In this document: piece after piece, positions 48,266 through 57,221 of the stretch
Layout: each line of letters opens with the position of its first letter
Numbering within the stretch: position 1 is the stretch's first letter
Origin: Psychrobacter sp. bablab_jr014
GTDB lineage: Bacteria; Pseudomonadota; Gammaproteobacteria; Pseudomonadales; Moraxellaceae
DNA: 64,000 bases
Direction of reading: 5' to 3'
Assembly: GCF_016464015.1 (NCBI RefSeq)
Contig: NZ_JACDXT010000017.1
Coordinates: 1-64,000, forward strand
Made by a program: the position numbers and the translations under genes
The notes under the pieces: generated by a model
Seen by the model: only the letters and a program-made list of their open reading frames with translations
Database searches by the model: none
Told to the model about the DNA's origin: nothing

Positions 48266-49762
48266 ATGTCTTCATCGATGCCCACGTATATGAGCCATCC
48301 CACCGACGAGCAGTTAAATGCGCTCAATATGGCAATGGACAAGCAGTCGTTTAAGGTGGTGGCATACGCAGGCGCAGGTAAGACGACGACGCTCAAGCTG
48401 ATTGGCGAACGGCTGCGCGGACGCGGGCTGTACTTGGCATTTAACAAAGCTATTGCTACCGAAGCACGAGGCAAGTTCCCTGAGCACGTGGACTGCCGTA
48501 CCTTTCACTCGCTCGCCTATCGGCACGTCCCGCGTGATATTACTGCCAAGCTGTCCTTGCCGCGCTTTTCACCCAAGCGCTTGGGCGATGATTTGGGCTT
48601 ACAGACCGTACAAGTGCGGCGGCAGATGGATGGCGTGTATAAATACGTCAACCTCACCCCTGCCAAGCTGGCGCGCTTTGTCAGTGATGCCATCAGTTAT
48701 TTTTGTAGCACGCATGCCAGCTACCCTGCGCCGCGTCATTTGCAGTTTCCCAACTGGATGATGGACGCCGACCAAGAGCAACTGCGTGAGACGCTATACC
48801 CTGCGGTTGAAAAGCGCTGGCTGCAGTCGATTGACCCGCGCCATCCTGCAGGCATTGGGCACGATATTTATCTTAAGCTGTGGGCGCTCTCAAAACCGAG
48901 CATTCCTGCTGATTTTATTTTGTTTGATGAGGCGCAAGATGCCGACCCGCTGATGATGGGTATTTTGACCCAGCAGTCCAAGCAGGTCATCTATGTGGGT
49001 GACGCGCACCAACAGATTTATGAATGGCGCGGCGCGGTCAATGCCATGAAAAAGCTGCCTTTACCGCAAACATTATTGACGCAGTCGTTCCGCTTTGGTG
49101 AGCCGATTGCTGAGGTTGCCAATACGCTACTGACCGCCTTGCAAGAAGATATTCCCTTAAAAGGCAATCCTGCGCGCACCTCCAGCACTGAGCGCATCTC
49201 TGCGCATGGCAGTAAAGACGCCATCTTGTGCCGTACCAATGCTGCTGCGATGGTGCAACTGCTGACAGGACTGAAACTCGGACACCGTGTGGCATTGCAA
49301 GCCGACACTGAGCGTATGCTGAAATTTTGCCAAGCCGCTGAAAATCTAAAACATGGCAAGTCCGCGTATGGTGTGCCTGAGCTGGCGTATTTTTATAATT
49401 GGTCAGACGTGCAAGAGTACGCCGAAACCAGTGAGGGCAGCGATTTAAAAACGCTGGTCAAGCTGGTCGATGACCACGGCACACAGGTGCTCAGCCAAGC
49501 GGTCAACAGCCTGACTGAGGTCAATAATGCCGATTACATTATCTCGACCGCGCACAAGGCAAAGGGTCTGGAATGGGGACGCGTACAGCTCGATGATGAT
49601 TTTTATTACGACCTCACCACGCATGGCATTAAAATCAGTCCCGAAGAGCTGCGCTTGTTGTACGTTGCCTGCACCCGTGCTCAAGGCACGCTCGATATTC
49701 AAAACATCCAAGGCTTAATTTCAGGATTGCAGGCAGGGAAAAAGGTGATTTACGGGTCTTAA
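48266..49762 (+). CDS. Compact UvrD/FBH1-like superfamily I helicase
   Basis: 498 residues, short compared with UvrD (about 720). Motif I is AYAGAGKTTTL (33-43), motif II FDEAQDADPLM (220-230), motif III GDAHQQIYEWRGA, motif IV QSFRFG, motif V STAHKAKGLEW and motif VI LLYVACTRAQG. The 2A-2B arrangement lacks much of UvrD's accessory domain. These sequences are close to the FBH1 type known for remodelling Rad51/RecA filaments, so a recombination role is possible; that assignment is inferred. It starts 120 bp after tatC on the same strand, with no terminator between. Confidence 0.85.
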   Translation: MSSSMPTYMSHPTDEQLNALNMAMDKQSFKVVAYAGAGKTTTLKLIGERLRGRGLYLAFNKAIATEARGKFPEHVDCRTFHSLAYRHVPRDITAKLSLPRFSPKRLGDDLGLQTVQVRRQMDGVYKYVNLTPAKLARFVSDAISYFCSTHASYPAPRHLQFPNWMMDADQEQLRETLYPAVEKRWLQSIDPRHPAGIGHDIYLKLWALSKPSIPADFILFDEAQDADPLMMGILTQQSKQVIYVGDAHQQIYEWRGAVNAMKKLPLPQTLLTQSFRFGEPIAEVANTLLTALQEDIPLKGNPARTSSTERISAHGSKDAILCRTNAAAMVQLLTGLKLGHRVALQADTERMLKFCQAAENLKHGKSAYGVPELAYFYNWSDVQEYAETSEGSDLKTLVKLVDDHGTQVLSQAVNSLTEVNNADYIISTAHKAKGLEWGRVQLDDDFYYDLTTHGIKISPEELRLLYVACTRAQGTLDIQNIQGLISGLQAGKKVIYGS

Positions 49763-49822
49763 GTCTGGCTTGAAGCGCTTAACATAAGCTTGTTGCTCAT
49801 TCGATACTCATCATGTTTTGTA

Positions 49823-50416
49823 CTAGCAATTTAAATTACTGGCTAAGCTAACAGACAAAAAAACAGAATAAGATGAAAGATAAAAGATTTGATGTGACCA
49901 CTCAGTAGTAGCTTCTTCTATTGCCAAGTCCTCATAGCGTACGATTAAAGGATTTTTAAAGCGTTTAATTTCTCTAAGGTCATCTTCGTTCGCATCTACT
50001 GCATTTATATCAGACATGTTGAAAGCAAAGGATAATGCCTGTACAGTTTCACCTTCTAAAGTCGTAGGTTGACTCACTTCATGATCTCTACCATATAGAT
50101 TAGGGAAATAATTTAGTGAGTCAGCATCATCTTGACTTTCTTCAGTATAAACACAGTACCATTGACTATTTTCTGTATCGTAAGCCATATACTTAAAAAG
50201 CTTCCTTTGATACTCTGTTAAATCAGCCTCCCATAAATACAATGACCCATGGTCATTACCTATAAACACCTTACAGTTAGGGTTCGCATGTCTGGCAAAC
50301 CAAGAAAAAACCTGCCTATTACCAAACTGAAACCCCGACCATTTATATTCTTTAGCAGATCCTAGCCAAAATATTTCTTTACAAGTCGAGCAAGCACTTT
50401 CTACATCTATACCCAT
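49823..50416 (-). CDS. AT-rich hypothetical protein with a CxxC motif
   Basis: A 197-residue protein I can only describe. The N-terminus is MGIDVESACSTCKEIFWLGSAKEYKW with one CxxC (9-12), and the middle has NPNCKVFIGNDHGSLYLWEAD, which suggests a small nucleic-acid- or toxin-associated cytosolic protein family. The last 20 residues are hydrophobic (FYLSSYSVFLSVSLA), unlike the rest. Codons are clearly AT-richer than in neighbours, pointing to recent acquisition. It is convergent with the helicase and divergent from dusC, with GGAAA upstream of its ATG. Confidence 0.65.
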   Translation of the reverse strand: MGIDVESACSTCKEIFWLGSAKEYKWSGFQFGNRQVFSWFARHANPNCKVFIGNDHGSLYLWEADLTEYQRKLFKYMAYDTENSQWYCVYTEESQDDADSLNYFPNLYGRDHEVSQPTTLEGETVQALSFAFNMSDINAVDANEDDLREIKRFKNPLIVRYEDLAIEEATTEWSHQIFYLSSYSVFLSVSLASNLNC

Positions 50417-50494
50417 GACTGTTTCCTTTTGGTCTACTATTAAAATACAGATACGTTATCATATGCCTCATTTATTTATGTTTGTATAAGCCTA

Positions 50495-51502
50495 ATGAAT
50501 TTTTCAAATAAACTCTTCCCCCACCCCGTCCGCCTCCTCGCGCCCATGGAAGGATTAACTGACCCATTGATGCGCCAAATCTTGACGCAGATAGCAACCG
50601 ATTTAGGGCGTCCTTATGACTGGTCGGTCAGTGAGTTTATTCGGGTGACGCAGCACGTCTTGCCCGCGCACGTGTTTTACAAATACGTGCCTGAGCTACT
50701 CACGGCATCTAAGACCACATCAAACACACCGATTCATGTGCAGCTGCTCGGCAGTGACGCGCAGCTGATGGCAGAAAACGCCGCCTACGCCTCTGAGCTT
50801 GGCGCGCCTGCCATTGATATTAATTTTGGTTGTCCCGCAAAAACGGTCAATAGCCACCGCGGCGGCTCGGTGCTGCTCGATGAGCCTGAAGTGATGTACG
50901 AGATTATCCATGCCGTGCGCCGCGCTGTCCCTGACGACATTCCTGTATCGGCAAAGATTCGCTTGGGCTATACCGACACCTCGCGCATGGACGACATTCG
51001 CGGAGCGATTGACGCCAGCGGCGCGGATTGGTTGACCATACATGCGCGTACCAAAACCCAAGGCTACAAGCCGCCCGCGTACTGGGACAAAATCTTGGCG
51101 TTTAATAGCTTGCCGATACCTGTGATTGCCAATGGTGAGATTTGGCAGCACAGTCACGCCGCGCAGTGTATGGCGCAGGCGGGCACACAGCATTTGATGC
51201 TCGGACGCGGGGCGGTGACGCGCCCTGATTTGGTAGCGCGTATTGATACGCCTGATACAGACGCTACGCGCACGCTGTCTTGGCAGGCGCTCGTACCGCA
51301 TCAAATTGCTTTTTTAGAAGGTGAAGCAAAGAACGACACCGTGCTGGTCGGGCGCTATAAGCAGTGGCTGGGGATGCTGAGTAAAGGCTATCCTGAGGCG
51401 CAAACGATATGGAATGATATTAAACGCGAAAAAAATAAGGCAGCCATTATTGCTGCCTTACAAAATACATTGCGTCAATTTGAGGCGTTAACGACCGCTT
51501 AG
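50495..51502 (+). CDS. dusC: tRNA-dihydrouridine synthase C
   Basis: 335 residues. FMN enzyme reducing U16 of tRNA (DusC type). LLAPMEGLTDPLMRQIL (14-30) is the FMN-binding start, the catalytic Cys is in NFGCPAKTVNSHRGGS, and IHARTKTQGYKPPAYW and NGEIW follow. The INFGCPAKTVN variant and GGSVLL agree with DusC rather than DusA/B. The final part of the coding region contains a hairpin (51437-51459) that acts as a terminator for the opposite strand. It overlaps the MAPEG gene stop by four bases. Confidence 0.92.
   Translation: MNFSNKLFPHPVRLLAPMEGLTDPLMRQILTQIATDLGRPYDWSVSEFIRVTQHVLPAHVFYKYVPELLTASKTTSNTPIHVQLLGSDAQLMAENAAYASELGAPAIDINFGCPAKTVNSHRGGSVLLDEPEVMYEIIHAVRRAVPDDIPVSAKIRLGYTDTSRMDDIRGAIDASGADWLTIHARTKTQGYKPPAYWDKILAFNSLPIPVIANGEIWQHSHAAQCMAQAGTQHLMLGRGAVTRPDLVARIDTPDTDATRTLSWQALVPHQIAFLEGEAKNDTVLVGRYKQWLGMLSKGYPEAQTIWNDIKREKNKAAIIAALQNTLRQFEALTTA
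51429..51459 (-). terminator. Antisense rho-independent terminator inside the dusC 3' end
   Basis: AAGGCAGC (51437-51444) pairs with GCTGCCTT (51452-51459) around a seven-base loop. On the minus strand it is followed by ATTTTTTT, giving a standard terminator 40-70 nt after the MAPEG stop. It is fully within dusC coding sequence. Confidence 0.85.
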
Positions 51503-51927
51503 CCGCTGATACGTATCGCCAAATAAAACAGCATGAATGAGCACGCCAGCGACAGTAGCCACAAAATCGAGCGAAACAGCGCCAAATTGGTAATATAAGC
51601 GGCGCAGTAACCAATGCGAATCAGCACATACAGCCACGCCAGTTTGTTAATCACTCCTTGCGGTACAAAGAACAGCATGGCGACCACGACCGCTACCAAA
51701 AATATCGGCAGTGATTCGTAACTGTTTTTCTGTGCGGCATTAGCGCGAGCAGCCATGCCTGAAGTACGTGCCAAAAAATCGCGCGGATTGGCATTGTCCG
51801 AAAAACGAAACCCGCCTACCAGCTTGGCGATCATTGCCATGATAAAGGGCAACAGGCTCGCTACCACCATTGCCCAAATGGCGCTCGCTGCTCGACTGTC
51901 CGACAGCATCTCTAGCCATGCACTCAT
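51499..51927 (-). CDS. MAPEG family membrane protein
   Basis: 142 residues from ATG 51927, with four transmembrane helices (about 14-36, 65-85, 90-112 and 118-140). The MAPEG signature FLARTSGMAARANAAQKNSYESLPIFLVAV is visible. These proteins are related to microsomal glutathione transferases; the bacterial function is mostly unknown. The longer frame to 52014 would overlap osmC and is not used. It is 14 bp downstream of the OsmC gene on the same strand (translationally close), and ends inside the dusC stop. Confidence 0.9.
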   Translation of the reverse strand: MSAWLEMLSDSRAASAIWAMVVASLLPFIMAMIAKLVGGFRFSDNANPRDFLARTSGMAARANAAQKNSYESLPIFLVAVVVAMLFFVPQGVINKLAWLYVLIRIGYCAAYITNLALFRSILWLLSLACSFMLFYLAIRISG

Positions 51928-51941
51928 AATCTCTACTGCCT

Positions 51942-52355
51942 TTATTCTGCGATATATGCGTAATCGTGCGTGATGTTGACGCCGCCATCGACCAGCATAC
52001 GGCTGGCTGAGCAATATTTATCGGCAGACAGATGAATCGCGCGCTCGATTTGCTTTTCTTTAACGTCTTTACCTGTGACAATAAAATGCAAGTGAATGTC
52101 GGTATAGACCGCAGGTACGGTGTCGGCACGCTTTGCGGTCAACTCGCAGCGCACATCGGTGACTTCTTGACGCGATTTTTGCAAAATAGACACCACATCA
52201 TAGCTTGCGCAGCCGCCCAAACCGAGCAGTACCAATTCCATCGGGCTTGCGCCTTTTTCTTTATTAGCATCGATCTGTACTTCGTGCCCTGAGGGTGCCA
52301 CGCCCAAAAAGGCTTTATCTTCTTGCCACGTCACGCTTGCTTTAAGTTCTGCCAT
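51942..52355 (-). CDS. OsmC family protein (peroxide/redox, YhfA-like)
   Basis: 137 residues. The OsmC fold carries two redox cysteines, one in GLGGCASYDVVSIL and one in ADKYCSASRMLV. The pattern EKGASPMELVLLGLGGC is the family signature. YhfA-like members are of unknown role; OsmC and Ohr reduce organic peroxides. The gene lies directly upstream of the MAPEG gene, and a shared transcript ends at the terminator inside dusC. GGAAAGG lies 6 bp before the ATG. Confidence 0.92.
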   Translation of the reverse strand: MAELKASVTWQEDKAFLGVAPSGHEVQIDANKEKGASPMELVLLGLGGCASYDVVSILQKSRQEVTDVRCELTAKRADTVPAVYTDIHLHFIVTGKDVKEKQIERAIHLSADKYCSASRMLVDGGVNITHDYAYIAE

Positions 52356-52756
52356 AACCTTTCCTTATAATCATCTTTTACGGTGGTTTTAAAAATCGTT
52401 ACCAAAGGGCATTAGTGTAGCACAAGCAAAAACCAACATTCTTATCTGTCATAGCTTACTTTGGTACCCATGCGTAAATTGGCGCTAAAAAGTAGGCAAA
52501 AGGCATTTATTTGTCGCTGAGTTTGTCCAAAAATATGCCCGTGCACCTTTTCGCTTAAATGTATGATTTTACTCATTTAATCTTGTGAAACATTTTATAG
52601 CAAAATATTGTTACACATTTGCCTCGATTCTTGGTTTAATAACGGTAATCACACTGGTTTTATGGTCACACATTTATATCAACCACCCAATAATAACTAT
52701 GGTTGATGCCTAAAGGCCATAAAATGAGTCATTTTAATTTTTTATAAGGTTACGTC
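52356..52756. other. Divergent spacer with nested inverted repeats upstream of rppH
   Basis: 401 bp without a gene. TTTTATGG (52658-52665) with CCATAAAA (52717-52724) encloses TCAACCA (52679-52685) with TGGTTGA (52700-52706). In RNA this makes a two-part stem 30 nt before the rppH ATG. Confidence 0.5.
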
Positions 52757-53275
52757 ATGATAGATGCAGATGGCTTTCGAGCCAATGTCGGCATCATCTT
52801 GGCAAATACACAAGGGCAAGTTCTGTGGGCAAAACGAATTGGTCACAACGCTTGGCAGTTTCCTCAAGGCGGGATCGACCGCGGGGAGACGCCTATGGAT
52901 GCGATGTATCGCGAGCTTTGGGAAGAGGTGGGGCTATATCCCCGCCATGTCGAGCTGCTGGCAGTCACCCAAGACTGGCTGCGCTATCGGCTACCCAAAC
53001 GTTATGTGCGTCATGGGCAGCAACCTTTATGTATTGGGCAAAAACAAAAATGGTTTTTGCTACGCTTAGATGAGCCAAACACCCAGCACATTCGCTTTGA
53101 TGCGAGTAAGCCTGAGTTTGACCACTGGCAGTGGGTCAGCTACTGGTATCCACTCGGTCAAGTCATTCACTTTAAACGCGGCGTCTACCGTCGGGCATTG
53201 CAAGAACTGGCGCGCGAGCTGCCACTCAAGCCAGAGCTGATATTGCCCAAGCAAGACAATCACTTGATTGTGTGA
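52757..53275 (+). CDS. rppH: RNA pyrophosphohydrolase
   Basis: Removes pyrophosphate from the 5' end of mRNAs to trigger decay. 172 residues, like E. coli RppH (176). Nudix box [23 protein letters not shown] (38-60) has all conserved Glu residues. [15 protein letters not shown] is the typical start, and [18 protein letters not shown] is the conserved second half. AAGGTTA lies before the ATG. A strong terminator follows. Confidence 0.96.
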   Translation: MIDADGFRANVGIILANTQGQVLWAKRIGHNAWQFPQGGIDRGETPMDAMYRELWEEVGLYPRHVELLAVTQDWLRYRLPKRYVRHGQQPLCIGQKQKWFLLRLDEPNTQHIRFDASKPEFDHWQWVSYWYPLGQVIHFKRGVYRRALQELARELPLKPELILPKQDNHLIV

Positions 53276-53284
53276 TGCTGCCAT

Positions 53285-53330
53285 ACCTGCCGCTTTGTCT
53301 CATTTATAAGGTGAAGCGGCAGGTTTTTTT
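53285..53330 (+). terminator. Rho-independent terminator after rppH
   Basis: An 11-bp stem ACCTGCCGCTT/AAGCGGCAGGT (53285-53295 with 53314-53324) with an 18-base loop is followed by a seven-T tract. Confidence 0.93.
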
Positions 53331-53365
53331 ATGGGTAAAAGAAACGATTGATATTTAAATGTTTT

Positions 53366-53535
53366 GGGCGTGTCATCATTGGGATAGCAAGGCTTAAAAT
53401 GAGATAAATCGCAGTCAAACAAGGAAAAAATTGCAGGGAATATCGGTATATTCACAAAATTTTTGACGCTGTTTGGCAAGATTTAGCCAGTTTAAGACCG
53501 CTGAATTCTTGAATGGACTCACTGATGACATGCCC
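53366..53535. repeat. MITE-like element with 13-bp terminal inverted repeats (170 bp)
   Basis: GGGCGTGTCATCA (53366-53378) faces TGATGACATGCCC (53523-53535), one mismatch. The interior is non-coding and contains a further imperfect palindrome around a CAAACA...TGTTTG pair. Its right end touches the stop of the NRDE gene. Related shorter element: 33633-33696. No flanking target duplication was recognised. Confidence 0.65.
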
Positions 53536-54395
53536 TAGGTCTCACGGCTGATAAGACAGGCGCGTATATTATCTGTCGATGGCTTGGCATCGGGGACGCG
53601 CTGTAATGTCAAAATACTTTGTGTGCGGGTACCATAATTGGACAGCAGATTTTTGCTATCCGCTGCGCGCAGCTTATTTGTACGAATATAAATAGACGAC
53701 AGCGCGTGTTCAATCGCCTTATCAACACCTGTGTCGGGCAGCTCAGTAACAGCGGCCAAGGTACTGTCGGACAACACCGAAAAAGCAGCAGGCTGCCAAT
53801 ACTCTGGCGTAGGGTCTTCAGCAATCAGCGGCAGCACCTCTTGACGCAGGCGCGCGCGTAAGCGCTCAGTCTTAAACCAACGCTCCTCTGGCTGACCATT
53901 TGAAATCACATGCAGCCCTGCATAAAGCGGCGTAGGCGCATGACCGCGATTATTGACAATGACCGCTTGCCGAGCATCACCGACAATCAGATTAAACCCT
54001 GCATAATCTTGCAAATCAATCTGCCGTGCAAACGCCATCGGACTGAGCGCACTGGTCAAAAAATGCGTCACCAGTTCACCGCGTGAGCGCTCTTGACTGC
54101 TCGCCTGTACCCCATCTCGAAAGTTGAGTACCGCCGCCCAACGTCCGTTTTGTTGATACAGGGCGTTACGCTCGTCTTTCGCCTCTGGCTTTGTCTCTGA
54201 CTTTTTACCTGATAATGGCTGCTGCTGAATGCCCAGCCATGTACCGCCGCTTTTTTCGTCACGCCCTGCATAAATCGGCTGATCAGACCACTGATGCAGC
54301 GGCTTGGTTGGACGCTGTAAAAACTCATCGCGATTGGACAATAGCACCAATGGCAACTCATCAAACAACTGCCAAGCAATGGCGACAATACACAT
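53535..54395 (-). CDS. NRDE/TANGO2 family protein
   Basis: 286 residues. The N-terminal MCIVAIAW exposes Cys2 as a possible Ntn-type nucleophile, and LLSNRDEFLQRPT (18-30) is the NRDE motif that names the family. GGTWLGI follows. Eukaryotic TANGO2 relatives are linked to lipid/haem handling; the bacterial role is unknown. A small insertion (about 62-80, Lys/Glu-rich) interrupts the N-terminal half. The stop lies at the edge of the MITE-like element, which may have trimmed or replaced the natural C-terminus. Confidence 0.9.
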   Translation of the reverse strand: MCIVAIAWQLFDELPLVLLSNRDEFLQRPTKPLHQWSDQPIYAGRDEKSGGTWLGIQQQPLSGKKSETKPEAKDERNALYQQNGRWAAVLNFRDGVQASSQERSRGELVTHFLTSALSPMAFARQIDLQDYAGFNLIVGDARQAVIVNNRGHAPTPLYAGLHVISNGQPEERWFKTERLRARLRQEVLPLIAEDPTPEYWQPAAFSVLSDSTLAAVTELPDTGVDKAIEHALSSIYIRTNKLRAADSKNLLSNYGTRTQSILTLQRVPDAKPSTDNIRACLISRET

Positions 54396-54695
54396 AAGCG
54401 CTCCTAACCTAAATGGTGACCATGACGTTACACGCCACTATAGCACAGCCTCTATCACGCTGATGAGTTTGCATAACTGCGATGATGCAAGGTCTGGTTA
54501 CGCATCTCACTCAGACATGACTTATTATTTATGTCGTTTTTTGCTATGATACGCTGGTCAATTTTGGGCAACTGATTGCTGTTGTCACCCTGATATACGA
54601 CCGCTACAAACCTGCGCCATCGCGATGTGTCGCCTTATGGTTTGGTTTTCAACTGTCTCACTACACACGCCGACGCGCGTCACTAAGTATTCATT
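54396..54695. other. Intergenic region upstream of lgt
   Basis: 300 bp between divergent genes. A TATGAT (54545-54550) with a weak TTATTA 17 bp upstream could be an lgt promoter. No gene seen. Confidence 0.4.
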
Positions 54696-55586
54696 ATGAT
54701 GATTCATCCTCAGTTTGACCCTGTTGCCCTTTCTCTTGGACCTGTGCAAGTGCATTGGTATGGGCTGATGTATTTGCTCGCGTTTGCCGCGGCTTATGGC
54801 TTGGCATGGTATCGCAGTACCAAGCGTGATGCGTGGTCAGCGGATATGGTATCGGACTTGGTGTTTTATGGGGCGCTGGGTGTGATTTTGGGCGGGCGTA
54901 TCGGTTATGTACTGTTTTATCAATTCGGTGAGCTGTTACAAAATCCCGCCTATTTGCTGCGTGTGTGGGAAGGCGGTATGTCATTCCACGGCGGCTTTAT
55001 CGGCGTAGTGCTGGGCATGTGGTTCTTTGCACGTAAGTATAAAAAGACAGCCTTTCAGGTGCTGGATTTTATCGCGCCGTGTGTGCCGACAGGCTTACTC
55101 TTTGGACGCCTCGGCAACTATATCAATGGCGAGCTGTGGGGACGCATCTCTGATGGCGGCTACAACTGGCTGACCTATTTTCCGCAAGCTGCGCTGTTTG
55201 ATGCCGAGCTGCTGCAACAAGACCCAAGCTTGCAGCGCTTGGCGATTGAGGTTAATGGGCAATATATCTTGCCGCGCCATCCATCGCAGCTGTACGAAGC
55301 CTTTGCCGAAGGTTTGCTATTATTCATCATCTTGTGGTGGTTCTCTAGCAAACCGCGCCCACGCATGGCGGTCTCTGCGCTGTTCTTATTGGGCTATGGT
55401 CTGAGCCGTTTTATTATCGAATTTTTCCGTCAGCCCGATGCTGACCAAGGCTTTATCCTTTTTGGCTGGATGACCAAAGGGCAAATCCTAACCGCGCCCA
55501 TGATTGTCTTGGGGCTGTTTATGCTGGCATACGCATATAAGCGCGGCATCTATGATTGGGGCAAGCAGGCTACTTATTCAGCATAA
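54696..55586 (+). CDS. lgt: Phosphatidylglycerol--prolipoprotein diacylglyceryl transferase
   Basis: The first enzyme of lipoprotein maturation, in the inner membrane. 296 residues with seven transmembrane helices. MSFHGGFIGVVLG and GRLGNYINGELWGR hold the catalytic His and Arg. RHPSQLYEAFAEG is also typical. A second ATG directly follows the first. It heads lgt-thyA-folA, in the same order as in many relatives, with 78 bp to thyA. Confidence 0.97.
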   Translation: MMIHPQFDPVALSLGPVQVHWYGLMYLLAFAAAYGLAWYRSTKRDAWSADMVSDLVFYGALGVILGGRIGYVLFYQFGELLQNPAYLLRVWEGGMSFHGGFIGVVLGMWFFARKYKKTAFQVLDFIAPCVPTGLLFGRLGNYINGELWGRISDGGYNWLTYFPQAALFDAELLQQDPSLQRLAIEVNGQYILPRHPSQLYEAFAEGLLLFIILWWFSSKPRPRMAVSALFLLGYGLSRFIIEFFRQPDADQGFILFGWMTKGQILTAPMIVLGLFMLAYAYKRGIYDWGKQATYSA

Positions 55587-55664
55587 CGACTGCTGATCAA
55601 TACGGACGCATTTTTTTAAGCTGCATTTTTTAAGCTACATTTTTAAGCTTTAGGTACGACAGTT

Positions 55665-56525
55665 ATGATACACAGTAAAAATGAGCGCGCTTATCTTGAG
55701 CTGCTAGATTATGTGCGCGAGCATGGCACGGTCAAAGGCGACCGCACAGGCACAGGCACGCTCAGTCATTTTGGCGCGCAATTACGCTTTGATTTAAGCG
55801 ATGGCTTTCCGCTATTGACCACCAAAAAAGTGCATTTTAAATCCATCGTGTATGAGCTGCTGTGGTTTTTAAGCGGCGATACGCACGTGGGCTATCTACA
55901 AGAACATGGCGTGCGCATCTGGAATGAGTGGGCGACCGCCGCGCAAACCGCGCGCTTTAACCGCCGCGAAGGCGATTTGGGTCCGATTTATGGGCATCAG
56001 TGGCGCAACTATGGGGCGAGCAAAAACGCCGATGGCGACTATAACCGCGATGGCGTTGACCAAATTACCAATCTGGTTGAACAAATAAAAAATAACCCCA
56101 ACTCGCGCCGTCTGATTGTCTCAGGCTGGAACCCCAGCGAGGCTGACCAAGTGGCGCTGCCGCCATGTCATACGCTATTTCAATTCTTTGTGGCGAACAA
56201 TAAACTGTCGTGCCAGCTGTATCAACGCTCGGCAGACTTGTTCTTAGGTGTGCCGTTTAATATCGCCAGCTACGCGCTACTGACGCACATGATTGCCCAA
56301 GTTTGCGGGCTTAAAGTGGGCGAATTTGTTTGGACGGGCGGCGACTGTCACATTTATCAAAACCACCTTGAGCAAGTGGCAACCCAGCTTGGTCGTGAGC
56401 TTATGCCTTTGCCTTCGTTACAGTTAAACCCAAAAGTCGATGATATTTTCGCCTTTACTTATAACGATATCCACGTTCATAATTATGAGTCGCACCCCAC
56501 CATCAAAGCGCCCGTCGCAGTATAA
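55665..56525 (+). CDS. thyA: Thymidylate synthase
   Basis: Makes dTMP from dUMP with methylene-THF. 286 residues against 264 in E. coli; the extra part is around 87-104 ([17 protein letters not shown]). Catalytic Cys168 is in [23 protein letters not shown] (25-37) and [21 protein letters not shown] are canonical. Folate binding is shared with the downstream folA, 75 bp later. Confidence 0.98.
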   Translation: MIHSKNERAYLELLDYVREHGTVKGDRTGTGTLSHFGAQLRFDLSDGFPLLTTKKVHFKSIVYELLWFLSGDTHVGYLQEHGVRIWNEWATAAQTARFNRREGDLGPIYGHQWRNYGASKNADGDYNRDGVDQITNLVEQIKNNPNSRRLIVSGWNPSEADQVALPPCHTLFQFFVANNKLSCQLYQRSADLFLGVPFNIASYALLTHMIAQVCGLKVGEFVWTGGDCHIYQNHLEQVATQLGRELMPLPSLQLNPKVDDIFAFTYNDIHVHNYESHPTIKAPVAV

Positions 56526-56600
56526 GGGGACGCTCAAGGGCAGCTGACTGCCATGAGTGACGATATACACATAAAGAATAACGAACGATAAGGATGAATT

Positions 56601-57179
56601 ATGAGCTACGCGGGTACACAAGTCGCGCAAATCGCTGCCATCAGCCGCAACCGCTGCATCGGTAAAGACAATGCGCTGCCTTGGCACATCTCAGCCGATT
56701 TGCAGCATTTTAAACAGCTGACCACCAGTGATATTGAAAATAATAACGGCTTGCGCGGCATTGTGATTATGGGCCGCAAAACCTTTGAATCCATGAACAG
56801 AAAGCCCTTGCCGCACCGTGTGTGTTTTATTATCACGCGTGATATGGACTACGCCAAGACACACGGTCTGGACAAATATGACAATGTACATGTGCGCCAC
56901 AATTTGGATGACGCCATCACATCAGCCGCCAGCTTAGCGCATGGTATGCACTTAGATACTATTTGGGTGATTGGCGGTGAGCGCGTGTTCCGTGATGCGC
57001 TGCGCTATACCGATCGCGTTGAGCTGACGCTGGTCGATACCGAAGTTGAGGACGGCGATGCGTTTTATCCTGAACTGCCTAAAGACTTTGTGGCAGCAGA
57101 ACAAGGCGAAACCCAACACGATGACAAAAGCGACCTCGACTATCAATTTGTACGCTACGAGCGCCGCACCTCTGCTTAA
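56601..57179 (+). CDS. folA: Dihydrofolate reductase
   Basis: Regenerates THF after thymidylate synthesis. 192 residues, longer than E. coli FolA (159). IAAISRNRCIGKDNALPWHISADLQHFKQLT is the folate/NADPH loop, and GIVIMGRKTFESM the NADPH site. The insertions at residues 48-53 and 80-100 account for length. AAGGATGAATT precedes the ATG. It is the last gene of its operon and is convergent with uvrC, with no clear terminator in the 42-bp gap. Confidence 0.96.
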   Translation: MSYAGTQVAQIAAISRNRCIGKDNALPWHISADLQHFKQLTTSDIENNNGLRGIVIMGRKTFESMNRKPLPHRVCFIITRDMDYAKTHGLDKYDNVHVRHNLDDAITSAASLAHGMHLDTIWVIGGERVFRDALRYTDRVELTLVDTEVEDGDAFYPELPKDFVAAEQGETQHDDKSDLDYQFVRYERRTSA

Positions 57180-57221
57180 ACAGTAAAGACACGCCCTATG
57201 TCAGCCAAAGTCTTGCGCGCT

